Virus record (IMG/VR): IMGVR_UViG_3300036851_000359
Location: 1-45,753 of that record
Strand: one strand, 5' to 3'
DNA from: a virus
Length of the DNA stretch: 45,753 nucleotides
Shown: positions 25,876-32,692 of the stretch, one piece after another
Layout: each line of letters opens with the position of its first letter
Position numbering within the stretch: position 1 is the first letter of the stretch
Notes under the pieces: generated by a model
The model's input: the letters and a program-made list of their open reading frames with translations, nothing else
What the model was told of the DNA's origin: nothing
Database searches by the model: none
Program-made: the position numbers and the translations under genes

Positions 25876-25979
25876 TTGTGATCTCCACAGCAATTTGACA
25901 GCAGAATGTGGCACTTCGGACACTCTATCTTCCCGTGATTAGGGACACCTTCTCGACCGCAGGCAGGGCATCTATCCAT
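25872..25979 (-). CDS. Zinc-ribbon microprotein (35 residues) overlapping the polymerase end
   Basis: A 35-residue frame opens at ATG 25979, 8 bases after GGGAGGT, inside the last 55 bases of the polymerase gene but in another frame. It reads MDRCPACGREG, then CPKC and CC, so it has four to five zinc ligands. It ends in a GTGA junction with the next gene. The strong ribosome site, Cys pairs and junction make a chance frame unlikely. Confidence 0.6.
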   Translation of the reverse strand: MDRCPACGREGVPNHGKIECPKCHILLSNCCGDHK

Positions 25980-27541
25980 TTTCTCAGACCTCCCGTATTT
26001 CTCGCAGAATTTTTTCCCCAATTTCTACCTATCGCCACATCCACCGGACACCATAACGTAGGTAGATGTCCACAACTACCGACTTCGGGCCACCCTCTCT
26101 CCATGATTCTCTTAACCATCTCTGCAGTATCTTCCGGCTTAGCACTACTCAAAGTCCAGCTATCATGCGTCGTGGTGACGAGCCGCAGATTAGCTTTAGA
26201 GATACGATGGTAGCTGTTGACTCGATCATATAGAGCCCTCCCCACCACCTTGATCATATCACCTACGATACTCTGCGGCCTGAACGCGAGGGCTTCTTCC
26301 CTGTCGAGGAGCTTCCCCTTCTTGTCGAAGGACCAGAAGCGGAGGACGCGGCCAAACACCGTTTGAAGCTGACGTTGCTCTGAGGCTTCAGCAAGGGTTG
26401 CTGCTTGCCATAAGGCAAGTCTTGGCCATCGCTCAAAATAAGCTCGAATGATTCTTCCACAGACCTCTTTCGGTATACCGTATGTCCGACTGAATTTCTC
26501 CGCGCCCATTCCGTAATGTAGCTTATGAGTGAGTTTACCTGCTTGCCTGAAAGATCGCCCACCTGGATCGTTAGGGAACACAACTTCGTCGGCGTTGCCC
26601 ACCGTGAGTCCAGTGAAACCAATCGCGTCAGCAAGGACGAGCGCATTTTCTGCATGAATGTCCCGACTCCCATCTAATATCACCTCCGCCATCTCATCAT
26701 CGTTAGCAAGCCACGCCGTCACCAAAGCCTCAACCTGCCTCCAATCAGCCTGAACAAGCCAAGAATCATCGGTATCACCAACATACATCCGCCTGAGTCG
26801 ATCTGGCACATTTTGCATGTTCCCCGCTTCGCTGACTCGTTTCTTATCTGGCTCGGCGTTGTCGTCACCCGACCCGAGCCTCCCTGTAGAGGTCATCATG
26901 TGGTAGCAAGGGTGAGCGTAGCCTCGGTCGTCTACCTTTACCTGCAAGTACGTGCTGAGATCGTGCTCAAGGGTATCGAAGCGTGCCTTCAGCTTCAGCA
27001 ACTCAATCGTCGGGTGAGCACGACTCAACTCCGCAATCGCGTCCTTATCTACTTGCGATAATCCCTGCTTCTTTGTGCGCCGTCGCGAGCTAGCTTTGAG
27101 GGCCAATCCCCCTGGCTCACCATCGAAGAGTAGCCTTCTCCAGTGCGCATCGGAGCGAATCTTAAATTCCCCGCCGTCGAAGCCGGAGCCCCACCGCTTT
27201 CTCTCGCTAACCTGACGCTCTTGATCGCAAGCCCGTACATCTCGTGCCCATTGATAAACGCGCACACATCCCTCGCACTTTGCTCGCTTAACTCTACCTC
27301 GATACTCAGGGTGCTCCGCACACCCTTCGAGTTGCTCATCTCCACCTCCAGCCATCCAGTGCGTAACGAAGGGCGTTGCGACATCCTCTATCTCCTTCTT
27401 GAGCTTCTTAAGCTCAGTTCGCGTATCGTCTAGGAGCTGCTGCCGGACAGTCTCATCTACTCGAAAGCCATCTCTCTCAAGCTGATAGATCACATTATGG
27501 AAAGGACTAATTACTTCTTGGTAGAGAGATAGTAAGGACAT
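25925..27541 (-). CDS. Family A DNA polymerase, polymerase domain only
   Basis: The 538-residue protein is the polymerase half of a PolA-type enzyme. The thumb start YQEVISPFHNVIYQLERDGF begins at residue 7. STGRL (218-222) and NMQNVP (241-246) precede motif A (DWRQVEALVTAW from 266, with DIH at 294-296). Motif B is RQAGKLTHKLHYGMG (332-346), the viral RQxGK form. Motif C is THDSW (458-462). The usual HDE is HDS here, so the glutamate is replaced. A Cys/His-rich insert (C74 to C92, possible zinc knuckle) lies in the thumb. No exonuclease domain is present; it is encoded separately upstream. Role: phage genome replication. Confidence 0.9.
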   Translation of the reverse strand: MSLLSLYQEVISPFHNVIYQLERDGFRVDETVRQQLLDDTRTELKKLKKEIEDVATPFVTHWMAGGGDEQLEGCAEHPEYRGRVKRAKCEGCVRVYQWARDVRACDQERQVSERKRWGSGFDGGEFKIRSDAHWRRLLFDGEPGGLALKASSRRRTKKQGLSQVDKDAIAELSRAHPTIELLKLKARFDTLEHDLSTYLQVKVDDRGYAHPCYHMMTSTGRLGSGDDNAEPDKKRVSEAGNMQNVPDRLRRMYVGDTDDSWLVQADWRQVEALVTAWLANDDEMAEVILDGSRDIHAENALVLADAIGFTGLTVGNADEVVFPNDPGGRSFRQAGKLTHKLHYGMGAEKFSRTYGIPKEVCGRIIRAYFERWPRLALWQAATLAEASEQRQLQTVFGRVLRFWSFDKKGKLLDREEALAFRPQSIVGDMIKVVGRALYDRVNSYHRISKANLRLVTTTHDSWTLSSAKPEDTAEMVKRIMERGWPEVGSCGHLPTLWCPVDVAIGRNWGKNSARNTGGLRKWIDALPAVEKVSLITGR

Positions 27542-27720
27542 TCATGTGCCTCTAGAGATAGTAGCCAAGTCATCCCGCATCCGACACACTTCTTAAATAC
27601 AGCGTGCGACACAAGATTCATACTCTGTATGTCTACAGCCTCGTACCTCTTCTTATAGTGTAATCCATATCTACAAGTAAAAGGTGAGATGATATCCTGG
27701 TAGAGAGAGAGGAGGCTCAC
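27511..27720 (-). CDS. Small zinc protein whose N-terminus copies the polymerase N-terminus
   Basis: GTG at 27720 overlaps the methyltransferase stop (GTGA). The 69-residue product begins MSLLSLYQDIISPF, nearly identical to the polymerase start MSLLSLYQEVISPF, although the codons differ. It ends with CVGCG and HECPYY, a likely zinc site. Its last 31 bases overlap the polymerase start. It may be a remnant of a displaced polymerase N-terminus fused to a zinc finger, or a subunit that shares a docking peptide. Confidence 0.65.
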   Translation of the reverse strand: MSLLSLYQDIISPFTCRYGLHYKKRYEAVDIQSMNLVSHAVFKKCVGCGMTWLLSLEAHECPYYLSTKK

Positions 27721-28109
27721 TTCGCTAGTCCACCTAGAAAGAAAACTACGTGGCTGCGTGCAACGTCTACCTTCCTCCCATCCGGCGTGTCGAACTTTAC
27801 GCGGAAGGGGATTTCCCACTTTCCCCAACTCGCTGCTTTAAGCACCTTATATGCTAGAGTGCTACAATCATTCGGTATGAGGAAGGCTACAAATTTACCT
27901 CGCTCTACCTCAAAGACAGCTTTATCCGCCCATCCTATGATATCCGAGTAAGGCGGATTCACAAAGTTCTTCTCCCCCCACGGAATACCTAGTCCATCCA
28001 CGTAATGATCCTTCGGACAGGGATCGAATAGCTTGCCGAAGACGTGCTCAAGTGGCAGCATCACCTCGGGGGGAGTGTAGCGTTCGTCTCCATCAGTGGG
28101 TCTACTCAT
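27717..28109 (-). CDS. Phage DNA N6-adenine methyltransferase (Dam-like)
   Basis: The 130-residue protein has the pattern of the small phage adenine methyltransferase family: RYTPPEVMLPLEHVFG (10-25), FDPCP (28-32) and NFVNPPYSD with the catalytic NPPY at 51-54. The enzyme transfers a methyl group from S-adenosylmethionine to adenine N6, usually as protection against host restriction. It sits between the exonuclease and polymerase parts. The start (MSRPTDG) resembles the repeated start of three small genes at 31.9-32.5 kb. Confidence 0.85.
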   Translation of the reverse strand: MSRPTDGDERYTPPEVMLPLEHVFGKLFDPCPKDHYVDGLGIPWGEKNFVNPPYSDIIGWADKAVFEVERGKFVAFLIPNDCSTLAYKVLKAASWGKWEIPFRVKFDTPDGRKVDVARSHVVFFLGGLAK

Positions 28110-28130
28110 TAGCTAGCCTGAGTGTTAGGA

Positions 28131-28400
28131 TCATCTCGGCCACTCCCCAAAATGTGCGAGCGCGTGCTCCTTCAGCTCCCTCAGCCGCTCAATCTCTTCA
28201 TCTAAGTCACAGATATGGAGGTAATCGCTCAGCTCATCTTCCGGCCGTGCCTCCTGATCCTGCTTAGGATGGTTATAGTACCGATTGTAGTGAATACACC
28301 CATCCCACTTCACCACCGCATAATGCCAACCACTCTCCACATCATCCAACTCAAGCCAGTGATCAAGAGACTTCTCTTCAACTTTCTTCCAGAACTTCAT
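28131..28400 (-). CDS. Hypothetical acidic protein between exonuclease and methyltransferase
   Basis: An ATGA junction couples this gene to the exonuclease stop. The 89-residue product has aromatic-rich (HYNRYYNHPKQDQ) and acidic helical (DLDEEIERLRELKEH) parts. A 10-codon frame (28103-28135) bridges its stop to the methyltransferase start and may relay ribosomes. No family was recognised. Confidence 0.6.
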   Translation of the reverse strand: MKFWKKVEEKSLDHWLELDDVESGWHYAVVKWDGCIHYNRYYNHPKQDQEARPEDELSDYLHICDLDEEIERLRELKEHALAHFGEWPR

Positions 28401-28997
28401 CTCATCATCTCCTCTAACCTCTCTTTAAGCGAGTATGTCTTGAGCACGTCGAGGACGCAGTAGAGTTTCTCCCACTCGTAGGGTGCGAAGGAGGAGCCGA
28501 AAGCCGTTTGATAGAAACCTCGTCCATAATCTGATCCAGCTTCTTTCCAGTACGTCTCCGTTTCATGTGTTCTAAGCACACAGAGCGGAAGTGAGTGGAA
28601 AGGGAGTCTAAGTCGCGTCTTACTCGTTTCCTCTGACTTTCTGTCAGCGACTGGGGGCCATAGGATCGCAGCAGCAGCCATAGTGTCAAATACTTTAGCA
28701 GCAACTTTGATTCCTGAGCAGCCGTAGAACGCCCTAGCGTCGTAGGCGAAGTTATGCCCGATGATCTCACTCCTCTCTTCCTCAAAGCCACCTCCGCATG
28801 AGGCTGATGTAAGGTTCAATCCACTCGAATACGATCCCCTCCCTAGCTGATCGCGCTAGGCCACACATCTCAATCACATCATTCTGCCCCATCGGAGTCT
28901 CCACGTCGCAGGCAAGCGGGCAGCCAGAGGTCAGCCAGTTGGCTACCTGATCAGGCGAGGGGGAGAGGTTGATGTTGAGGCCAGTGAGGCGGTTCAT
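28397..28997 (-). CDS. 3'-5' exonuclease (PolA/DnaQ type) encoded in two frames, possible +1 frameshift
   Basis: Frame 1 (28997 to 28782, 71 codons) carries Exo I: LACDVETPMGQ, the DxE metal ligands. Frame 2 (to 28397) carries Exo II: IIGHNFAYDARAF, then FDTMAAAAIL, and Exo III: YCVLDVLKTYSL. All catalytic acids are present only if the frames are joined. Frame 1 stops at CTT TGA, and a +1 slip there joins MRRWL to EEERSEIIGHN to give a 199-residue protein that reads smoothly. Frame 2 has its own TTG at 28819 but would lack Exo I. This is the proofreading module usually fused to the polymerase. A true deletion or sequencing error is the alternative. Confidence 0.7.
28782..28796 (-). promoter_or_regulatory. 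Candidate prfB-like programmed +1 frameshift site
   Basis: The leftward strand reads CGG AGG TGG CTT TGA G. A Shine-Dalgarno-like GGAGG sits exactly one codon before CTT TGA. The bacterial release factor 2 site is AGG GGG TAT CTT TGA C, with the same spacing. Slippage of the Leu tRNA from CTT to TTT shifts the frame by +1 into the second exonuclease part. Confidence 0.55.
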
Positions 28998-29221
28998 CCC
29001 TTAATCCACTTCGACTTGTCCATCCTATTTCCTGCGCCCCACGTAATCTCTACCAAGAAGGCATCTTCCCATTCAATATTCTTTTGCTGTAGTAGAGTCA
29101 TAATGTGCACCTTACCCTCTACCTTATTAGCATAGGGTCCAGTTACTCGAATCGTTTTACAATCTGGCATGCGTAGTACTCCTAGCCATCCGTAGAGTGG
29201 AATAATATCGTCGTCTTCCAT
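28994..29221 (-). CDS. Hypothetical small protein
   Basis: ATG at 29221 follows AAAGGAG by 6 bases and the gene ends in an ATGA junction with the exonuclease. The 75-residue product has an acidic start and a beta-rich middle (YGWLGVLRMPDCKTIRVTG). It may be an exonuclease partner by position only. Confidence 0.6.
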   Translation of the reverse strand: MEDDDIIPLYGWLGVLRMPDCKTIRVTGPYANKVEGKVHIMTLLQQKNIEWEDAFLVEITWGAGNRMDKSKWIKG

Positions 29222-29235
29222 TAGAACTCCTTTAC

Positions 29236-29370
29236 TTAGTTAATTTGCTGGGGCTGGACTTGATACCAACTTCTATCAGTTCGCGTCAGCCGCTCCTGCT
29301 GACCTCGTGCACCTGTGAGGAAGGCGATCCCCAACGAAGATAGGCCGTCGCGCCGCTCATGTCCTTCCAC
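29236..29370 (-). CDS. Possible short gene or displaced 3' extension of the UDG-like gene
   Basis: A 44-codon frame from GTG 29370 to TAA 29236 has protein-like content (SLGIAFLTGARGQQERLTR, DRSWYQVQPQQIN) and ends just before the ribosome site of the next gene. No good ribosome site precedes the GTG. The frame stays open upstream into the 3' end of the UDG-like gene, where it reads EEFEYDGGVLKILG, so a single-base shift could join the two. Confidence 0.35.
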   Translation of the reverse strand: MEGHERRDGLSSLGIAFLTGARGQQERLTRTDRSWYQVQPQQIN

Positions 29371-29384
29371 GATGCCCAGTATTT

Positions 29385-29873
29385 TTAAAACTCCTCCATC
29401 ATACTCAAATTCCTCGCTCTCTTAATCATCTGATAAACAGTCGGCATCAAATGTGGCGACCCGCGCAGTGCAGCAGAGGGGTGACACGAGGCGATGACGC
29501 TGTGGAGTCTAGGCGGGAGGATAAGCTCTCTCTCAGAGGGACGGCAGGCTGCGCGGATCGCAATCACTTCTTCTCTGCTCCAGACGGAGCCGATGAGGCG
29601 ACTGAGCCCACCCGATTTTTTGTGGTGGAAACTGTTAGGCCCAATTCCAGTAACATCTTGTAAAGCTTTCGGCCCTGTAATGAGCATAGTTCGTAGCTCT
29701 GGAAGGTTCCATCGTCGTACATTATCACTACTTCTGTCGGTGTCCGCTGCATACTCAAACCTCACCAAATCGCGCTCCCCTGCGAGCGCCTTCGTGAAAT
29801 GATAATCCCCCAGCGGCTCGGGCTCATCGAGGAGGATGAGGAGACGAGCGGTGAGGGGGCCGAGACTAGTCAT
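29385..29873 (-). CDS. Uracil-DNA glycosylase-like protein
   Basis: The 162-residue protein has SVIASCHPSAALRGSP (about 127-142), which matches motif 2 of the UDG superfamily (HPSxxxR). GSVWSREE (about 94-101) is the preceding loop. The N-terminal water-activating motif is not clear: LLILLDEPEPLGD is the only candidate. UDG-like domains are often fused to exonuclease and polymerase domains in phages, and here the same parts follow as separate genes. It might remove uracil or act only in replication complex assembly. The start overlaps the previous gene by 8 bases and lacks a strong ribosome site. Confidence 0.55.
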   Translation of the reverse strand: MTSLGPLTARLLILLDEPEPLGDYHFTKALAGERDLVRFEYAADTDRSSDNVRRWNLPELRTMLITGPKALQDVTGIGPNSFHHKKSGGLSRLIGSVWSREEVIAIRAACRPSERELILPPRLHSVIASCHPSAALRGSPHLMPTVYQMIKRARNLSMMEEF

Positions 29874-30147
29874 GGAGTTTGTTTATCATGGAGAATATGT
29901 CCTTACCTAGCAACTTAGTCATCACTGCCTCATACAGATAGTGAGGATCATCATCGTCTAAATACCCACTCTCAGCTAGATCACTCACAATGTTACGAGC
30001 CTGCCAGTATAACTCATCGAATCTATCACACTTCTCCTTAGAGGTAATCTGAATTAGTGGAGTAATATGCTTTTCCCACTCCTGCCGCAGCACAGCCAAT
30101 TCCTCTAGACGCTTAATCTTCTCTTTGAGTTTATCAACCGATTCCAT
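29866..30147 (-). CDS. Hypothetical helical protein
   Basis: ATG at 30147 follows AAGGAG by 7 bases and lies inside the end of the nuclease gene (14-base overlap). The 93-residue product starts with a coiled coil (DKLKEKIKRLEELAVLRQEW) and is acidic overall. No family was recognised. Confidence 0.65.
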   Translation of the reverse strand: MESVDKLKEKIKRLEELAVLRQEWEKHITPLIQITSKEKCDRFDELYWQARNIVSDLAESGYLDDDDPHYLYEAVMTKLLGKDIFSMINKLHD

Positions 30148-31096
30148 CACAAATCTCCTTCATCTCACAATACTTATTACACATCGTACTCTCCCCCTTC
30201 TTATTAACCCAGCAGGTTGCGCCGACTTTGGGGACAGTTTCGCGGATGGTGGCCTTAACCTCCTCTTGTCTAGTGTGATACTTTCCCTCTTGAGCAGCTA
30301 TTACTTCATCATACTCGAAGTTAACCTTGAAATTCGCCACAAACCCTGCATTCTGCCTCACCGTAAAGCTCCCCCCCTTCGGCCGCACGTTCCCTATCCA
30401 ACTCTCATCCCTCAGCGGTGCTCTCTCGGAGGGCCAGGAGGGATCCTCCATCCCGGCGTGGGAGATGGTTAGTTCCTTGATAGGCTCAAGAAAGTCTGGC
30501 TGTTGCATCTTTATCACATCTGGGTATGCAGGATCTATAGTGCCCATGTAGAAGCCCTCTCTTGATTGATTGAGTAGCAACCTCTGCATATTCATCTGCG
30601 CCACGTAATCATCATCCAACAGCTCTCTCACCCCCGGCGCGCGCGACCACTTCGCCCGCCCCATAATGGCGTCCATCCTCTTCTCAGCGTGGAACTTGCC
30701 CTCGTTGATGAGGCTGCCGCCAAGTATATCGAGCGACCCTGTGATGTCGATGCCGAACAGCCTCCCCGCCACCTTCACCTCAGCTTGACTCCCCGTCGCC
30801 TCCGCCCACCTCGCGACCTCAGCCTGCACGAGAGTCCCTATATCCGCCTTGAACATCTTGAGAGGATTGAAGGTCCAGGGTAAGTAGTCTGAAATGAGCC
30901 ACTTACGGGGACAATCGAGGAGGCGTGTAATAGTAACATTTCCATCTTTATGGCGAGTGTCAGTTAGTGTCCTCTGTAGGCTCCCGTAGTACCAAGCTCT
31001 CGCTTGAGGAGGCAGGGGGCAGCTCTCACTGCTTGTCCAATGATCAAGCGGCTTCACCTCCTTACTACACGGACACAACACATTAATCGGCGGCAT
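30134..31096 (-). CDS. PD-(D/E)XK exonuclease with Fe-S cluster (RecB/Cas4-like)
   Basis: The 320-residue protein shows the RecB-like nuclease order: TRLLDCPRKWLI with C62, GSLDILGGS with D123, INEGKF with E132 and K134 (the E-x-K pair), and a C-terminal C306-x3-C310-x5-C316. With C62 this gives four cluster ligands, as in Cas4 and AddB nucleases. It degrades DNA ends to expose single strands for annealing. The RecT-like gene in the same operon is its expected partner. Start: ATG 31096, 5 bases after GGAGGTGG. Confidence 0.85.
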   Translation of the reverse strand: MPPINVLCPCSKEVKPLDHWTSSESCPLPPQARAWYYGSLQRTLTDTRHKDGNVTITRLLDCPRKWLISDYLPWTFNPLKMFKADIGTLVQAEVARWAEATGSQAEVKVAGRLFGIDITGSLDILGGSLINEGKFHAEKRMDAIMGRAKWSRAPGVRELLDDDYVAQMNMQRLLLNQSREGFYMGTIDPAYPDVIKMQQPDFLEPIKELTISHAGMEDPSWPSERAPLRDESWIGNVRPKGGSFTVRQNAGFVANFKVNFEYDEVIAAQEGKYHTRQEEVKATIRETVPKVGATCWVNKKGESTMCNKYCEMKEICDGIG

Positions 31097-31271
31097 CATC
31101 CACCTCCTTCAGACAATCCCTACACCACCCCGTATCCTCATCCACGTGCTCAAGCCACTCCCACTCCCTGCACCTCTTACACTTCACGCTTTCGTCTACG
31201 TTGGTCGAGACGTAATCGAACTCTAGATCATCCTTCAGAAACTTGTCGAGATCATCATCATCCATCATCAT
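31083..31271 (-). CDS. Acidic zinc-ribbon protein (62 residues)
   Basis: The gene begins at an ATGATGATG run overlapping the previous TGA. The product has an Asp-rich N-terminus (MMMDDDDLDKFLKDDLEFD) and CKRC...CRDC (about 33-51), a compact zinc site. Acidic zinc proteins of this kind can act as DNA mimics or adaptors. The function here is unknown. Confidence 0.65.
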   Translation of the reverse strand: MMMDDDDLDKFLKDDLEFDYVSTNVDESVKCKRCREWEWLEHVDEDTGWCRDCLKEVDDAAD

Positions 31272-31483
31272 CTCTTCCCCTTCGCTTTCAATGCGCGTGC
31301 CTCGGAGCGGATTAAATCGTAAGCTATGCAAGACGGCTCGGTAGCATCCAGGTTCCCCACAACCCTCGCGCACCTCATTATCGCCTTGTATGCTGCGGCA
31401 CGTTCGAGTTCCTCAAGAAGCTCTATTCCGCGTGTGCAGGCGATCATCGATGTCAGCCTCTCCCGTGCGCTCGGTTGCTTCAT
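31268..31483 (-). CDS. Hypothetical helical protein (71 residues)
   Basis: ATG at 31483 overlaps the previous stop within the junction AAGGTGAGGGGATGA, which also occurs at the next upstream junction. The product is helical and basic at its end (SEARALKAKGKR). No family was recognised. Confidence 0.6.
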   Translation of the reverse strand: MKQPSARERLTSMIACTRGIELLEELERAAAYKAIMRCARVVGNLDATEPSCIAYDLIRSEARALKAKGKR

Positions 31484-31494
31484 CCCCTCACCTT
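31480..31494. repeat. Repeated gene-junction cassette, copy 1
   Basis: The 15 bases tcatcccctcacctt (minus strand AAGGTGAGGGGATGA) contain a ribosome site, a stop and a start. They recur exactly at 31689-31703 at the next junction. Confidence 0.8.
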
Positions 31495-31692
31495 GTTGCC
31501 AAGTTTCGCTTCCCTTTTTGCGAGCGTAACCTGATACTGCCGTACTTCTACCCAACAACAGCGCACCTCTTCTAGTGTGCGCTCCAAAGACGCCCCCTCA
31601 TTCAGCGCAGCCTCTACGGCATCCCAAATAGCGTGCTTCGCTTTGGAATAATCAATTTGTCGCATGAAGCAATCCAGTCCTGGTGGCCTCAT
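31480..31692 (-). CDS. Hypothetical helical protein (70 residues)
   Basis: ATG at 31692 overlaps the previous stop in the same AAGGTGAGGGGATGA junction. The product is helical with a coiled-coil tendency (EAALNEGASLERTLEEVR) and ends KVRG like its upstream neighbour, because the junction DNA is shared. Confidence 0.6.
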   Translation of the reverse strand: MRPPGLDCFMRQIDYSKAKHAIWDAVEAALNEGASLERTLEEVRCCWVEVRQYQVTLAKREAKLGNKVRG

Positions 31693-31703
31693 CCCCTCAC
31701 CTT
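31689..31703. repeat. Repeated gene-junction cassette, copy 2
   Basis: Exact copy of 31480-31494 at the adjacent gene junction. Confidence 0.8.
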
Positions 31704-31895
31704 CGCGAGGCAGTCGCGGCGGAGGGATGCGCAGTCGTATGTAGCGCCAGAACCATACTCGTTTGCGTGTGTGTGCTCCCCCTCCGCCAACCTCTCCAGC
31801 GCGGCGAGGGCTTCATGCGGCACAGGCACAAATCGTCCATCTATCAGCCGCCTCAGCGCCTCCGCAACAATCCCGTAATCGTCAGGTCTGCTCAT
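31689..31895 (-). CDS. Hypothetical protein with MSRPDD start (68 residues)
   Basis: This is the third gene of a series that starts with the same peptide (MSRPDDYG), encoded by a repeated stretch of DNA (31877-31888). The remainder (AEALRRLIDGRFVPVPHEALAA) is helical. ATGA junctions are present on both sides. Confidence 0.6.
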   Translation of the reverse strand: MSRPDDYGIVAEALRRLIDGRFVPVPHEALAALERLAEGEHTHANEYGSGATYDCASLRRDCLAKVRG

Positions 31896-32260
31896 AGCAC
31901 ACGACCTTTCTGTGGGTCTGGCACAGTGATCTTCTTGCCGTCTATCTCGAAATTGCCTGGGCCGTTTCCGAGATAGGAATAGCAGCCCTTATCCTTTGTT
32001 GCCTCTATCTTGGCCAACTCGTGATTGCACAGCCATTTCGCCAAAGGCTTCTCGTTCTTGTGATAGCTGTCAGCAGACTTGTAGCAGACAGCCGCGTAGA
32101 GTCCGAACGGATGAGTGTATTCAGCGGCAAATGTCTCAAGGGCCTCCTGTGGTGAACTAGCCTTAATATATTGCTCGCTCGAATCCGAAAAGAACGGCGC
32201 TGCAAAACTGTTGGCCGTGATGAAGAATTCCTTCAAGGAGGAATCGTCAGGTCTACTCAC
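31892..32260 (-). CDS. Hypothetical protein with MSRPDDSS start (122 residues)
   Basis: GTG at 32260 overlaps the end of the upstream gene by 8 bases. The N-terminus MSRPDDSS is shared with two neighbours. The rest is alpha/beta with three Cys and ends in a beta-rich GNFEIDGKKITVPDP. The EALETFAAEY region resembles host-interaction proteins, but no family was recognised. Confidence 0.6.
   Translation of the reverse strand: MSRPDDSSLKEFFITANSFAAPFFSDSSEQYIKASSPQEALETFAAEYTHPFGLYAAVCYKSADSYHKNEKPLAKWLCNHELAKIEATKDKGCYSYLGNGPGNFEIDGKKITVPDPQKGRVL
32238..32253. repeat. Direct repeat at gene starts, copy 1
   Basis: The 16 bases gaggaatcgtcaggtc here recur exactly at 32437-32452. The last 12 recur at 31877-31888. 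Each copy encodes the RPDD peptide at the start of a small gene. Confidence 0.8.
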
Positions 32261-32459
32261 GTGATAACTCCTCTATTGCAATCTCGGCGAGTATACAAAC
32301 GGCCTTCTTTGCTGCTCGACATTCTGATACAAAGTCGTTGAAATCCTCCCTTGAGTTGCAGGCACGACTCCCCCAAGCCATCACTTTAGTCATTGCCAGA
32401 TGTGCGACCCCTTCCGCTGCAATAATCCGTTTCTTCGAGGAATCGTCAGGTCGGGTCAT
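32253..32459 (-). CDS. Hypothetical protein with MTRPDDSS start (68 residues)
   Basis: ATG at 32459 overlaps the previous stop (ATGA). The N-terminus repeats the RPDDSS peptide of the next two genes. The rest is a single helical domain (EGVAHLAMTKVMAWGSRAC, then ECRAAKKAVCILAEIAIEEL). Confidence 0.6.
   Translation of the reverse strand: MTRPDDSSKKRIIAAEGVAHLAMTKVMAWGSRACNSREDFNDFVSECRAAKKAVCILAEIAIEELSRE
32437..32452. repeat. Direct repeat at gene starts, copy 2
   Basis: Exact copy of 32238-32253 at the start of the neighbouring gene, in the same position relative to the start codon. Confidence 0.8.
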
Positions 32460-32692
32460 TTCTCGCCCCTAGCTGCCACGAAAATCGCCTCAACTCCAGC
32501 CGCCACCTGATGTGGAGTCAGTCGCAGATTGTTGGATGCTGTTACCTGATTCAGTAGTAGCAGCGCATTCGCCGCCTCCTCCACCCGCTTGATCATCTCC
32601 TCGCGCTCGTCTTCCATTGCGAGCACTCTCCCGCAACACGGAGAGCGGTGAAGCTCTGCCCCACAATGCCGACACTGCGGTAGAGGTGTCAT
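32456..32692 (-). CDS. Zinc-finger protein with helical tail (78 residues)
   Basis: The product starts with CRHCGAELHRSPCCGR (about 7-22), a typical zinc ribbon, followed by helices (EEMIKRVEEAANALLLLNQV). The junctions GGCGAGAAATGAC before and after are nearly identical, indicating reuse of the same linker DNA. Confidence 0.65.
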   Translation of the reverse strand: MTPLPQCRHCGAELHRSPCCGRVLAMEDEREEMIKRVEEAANALLLLNQVTASNNLRLTPHQVAAGVEAIFVAARGEK

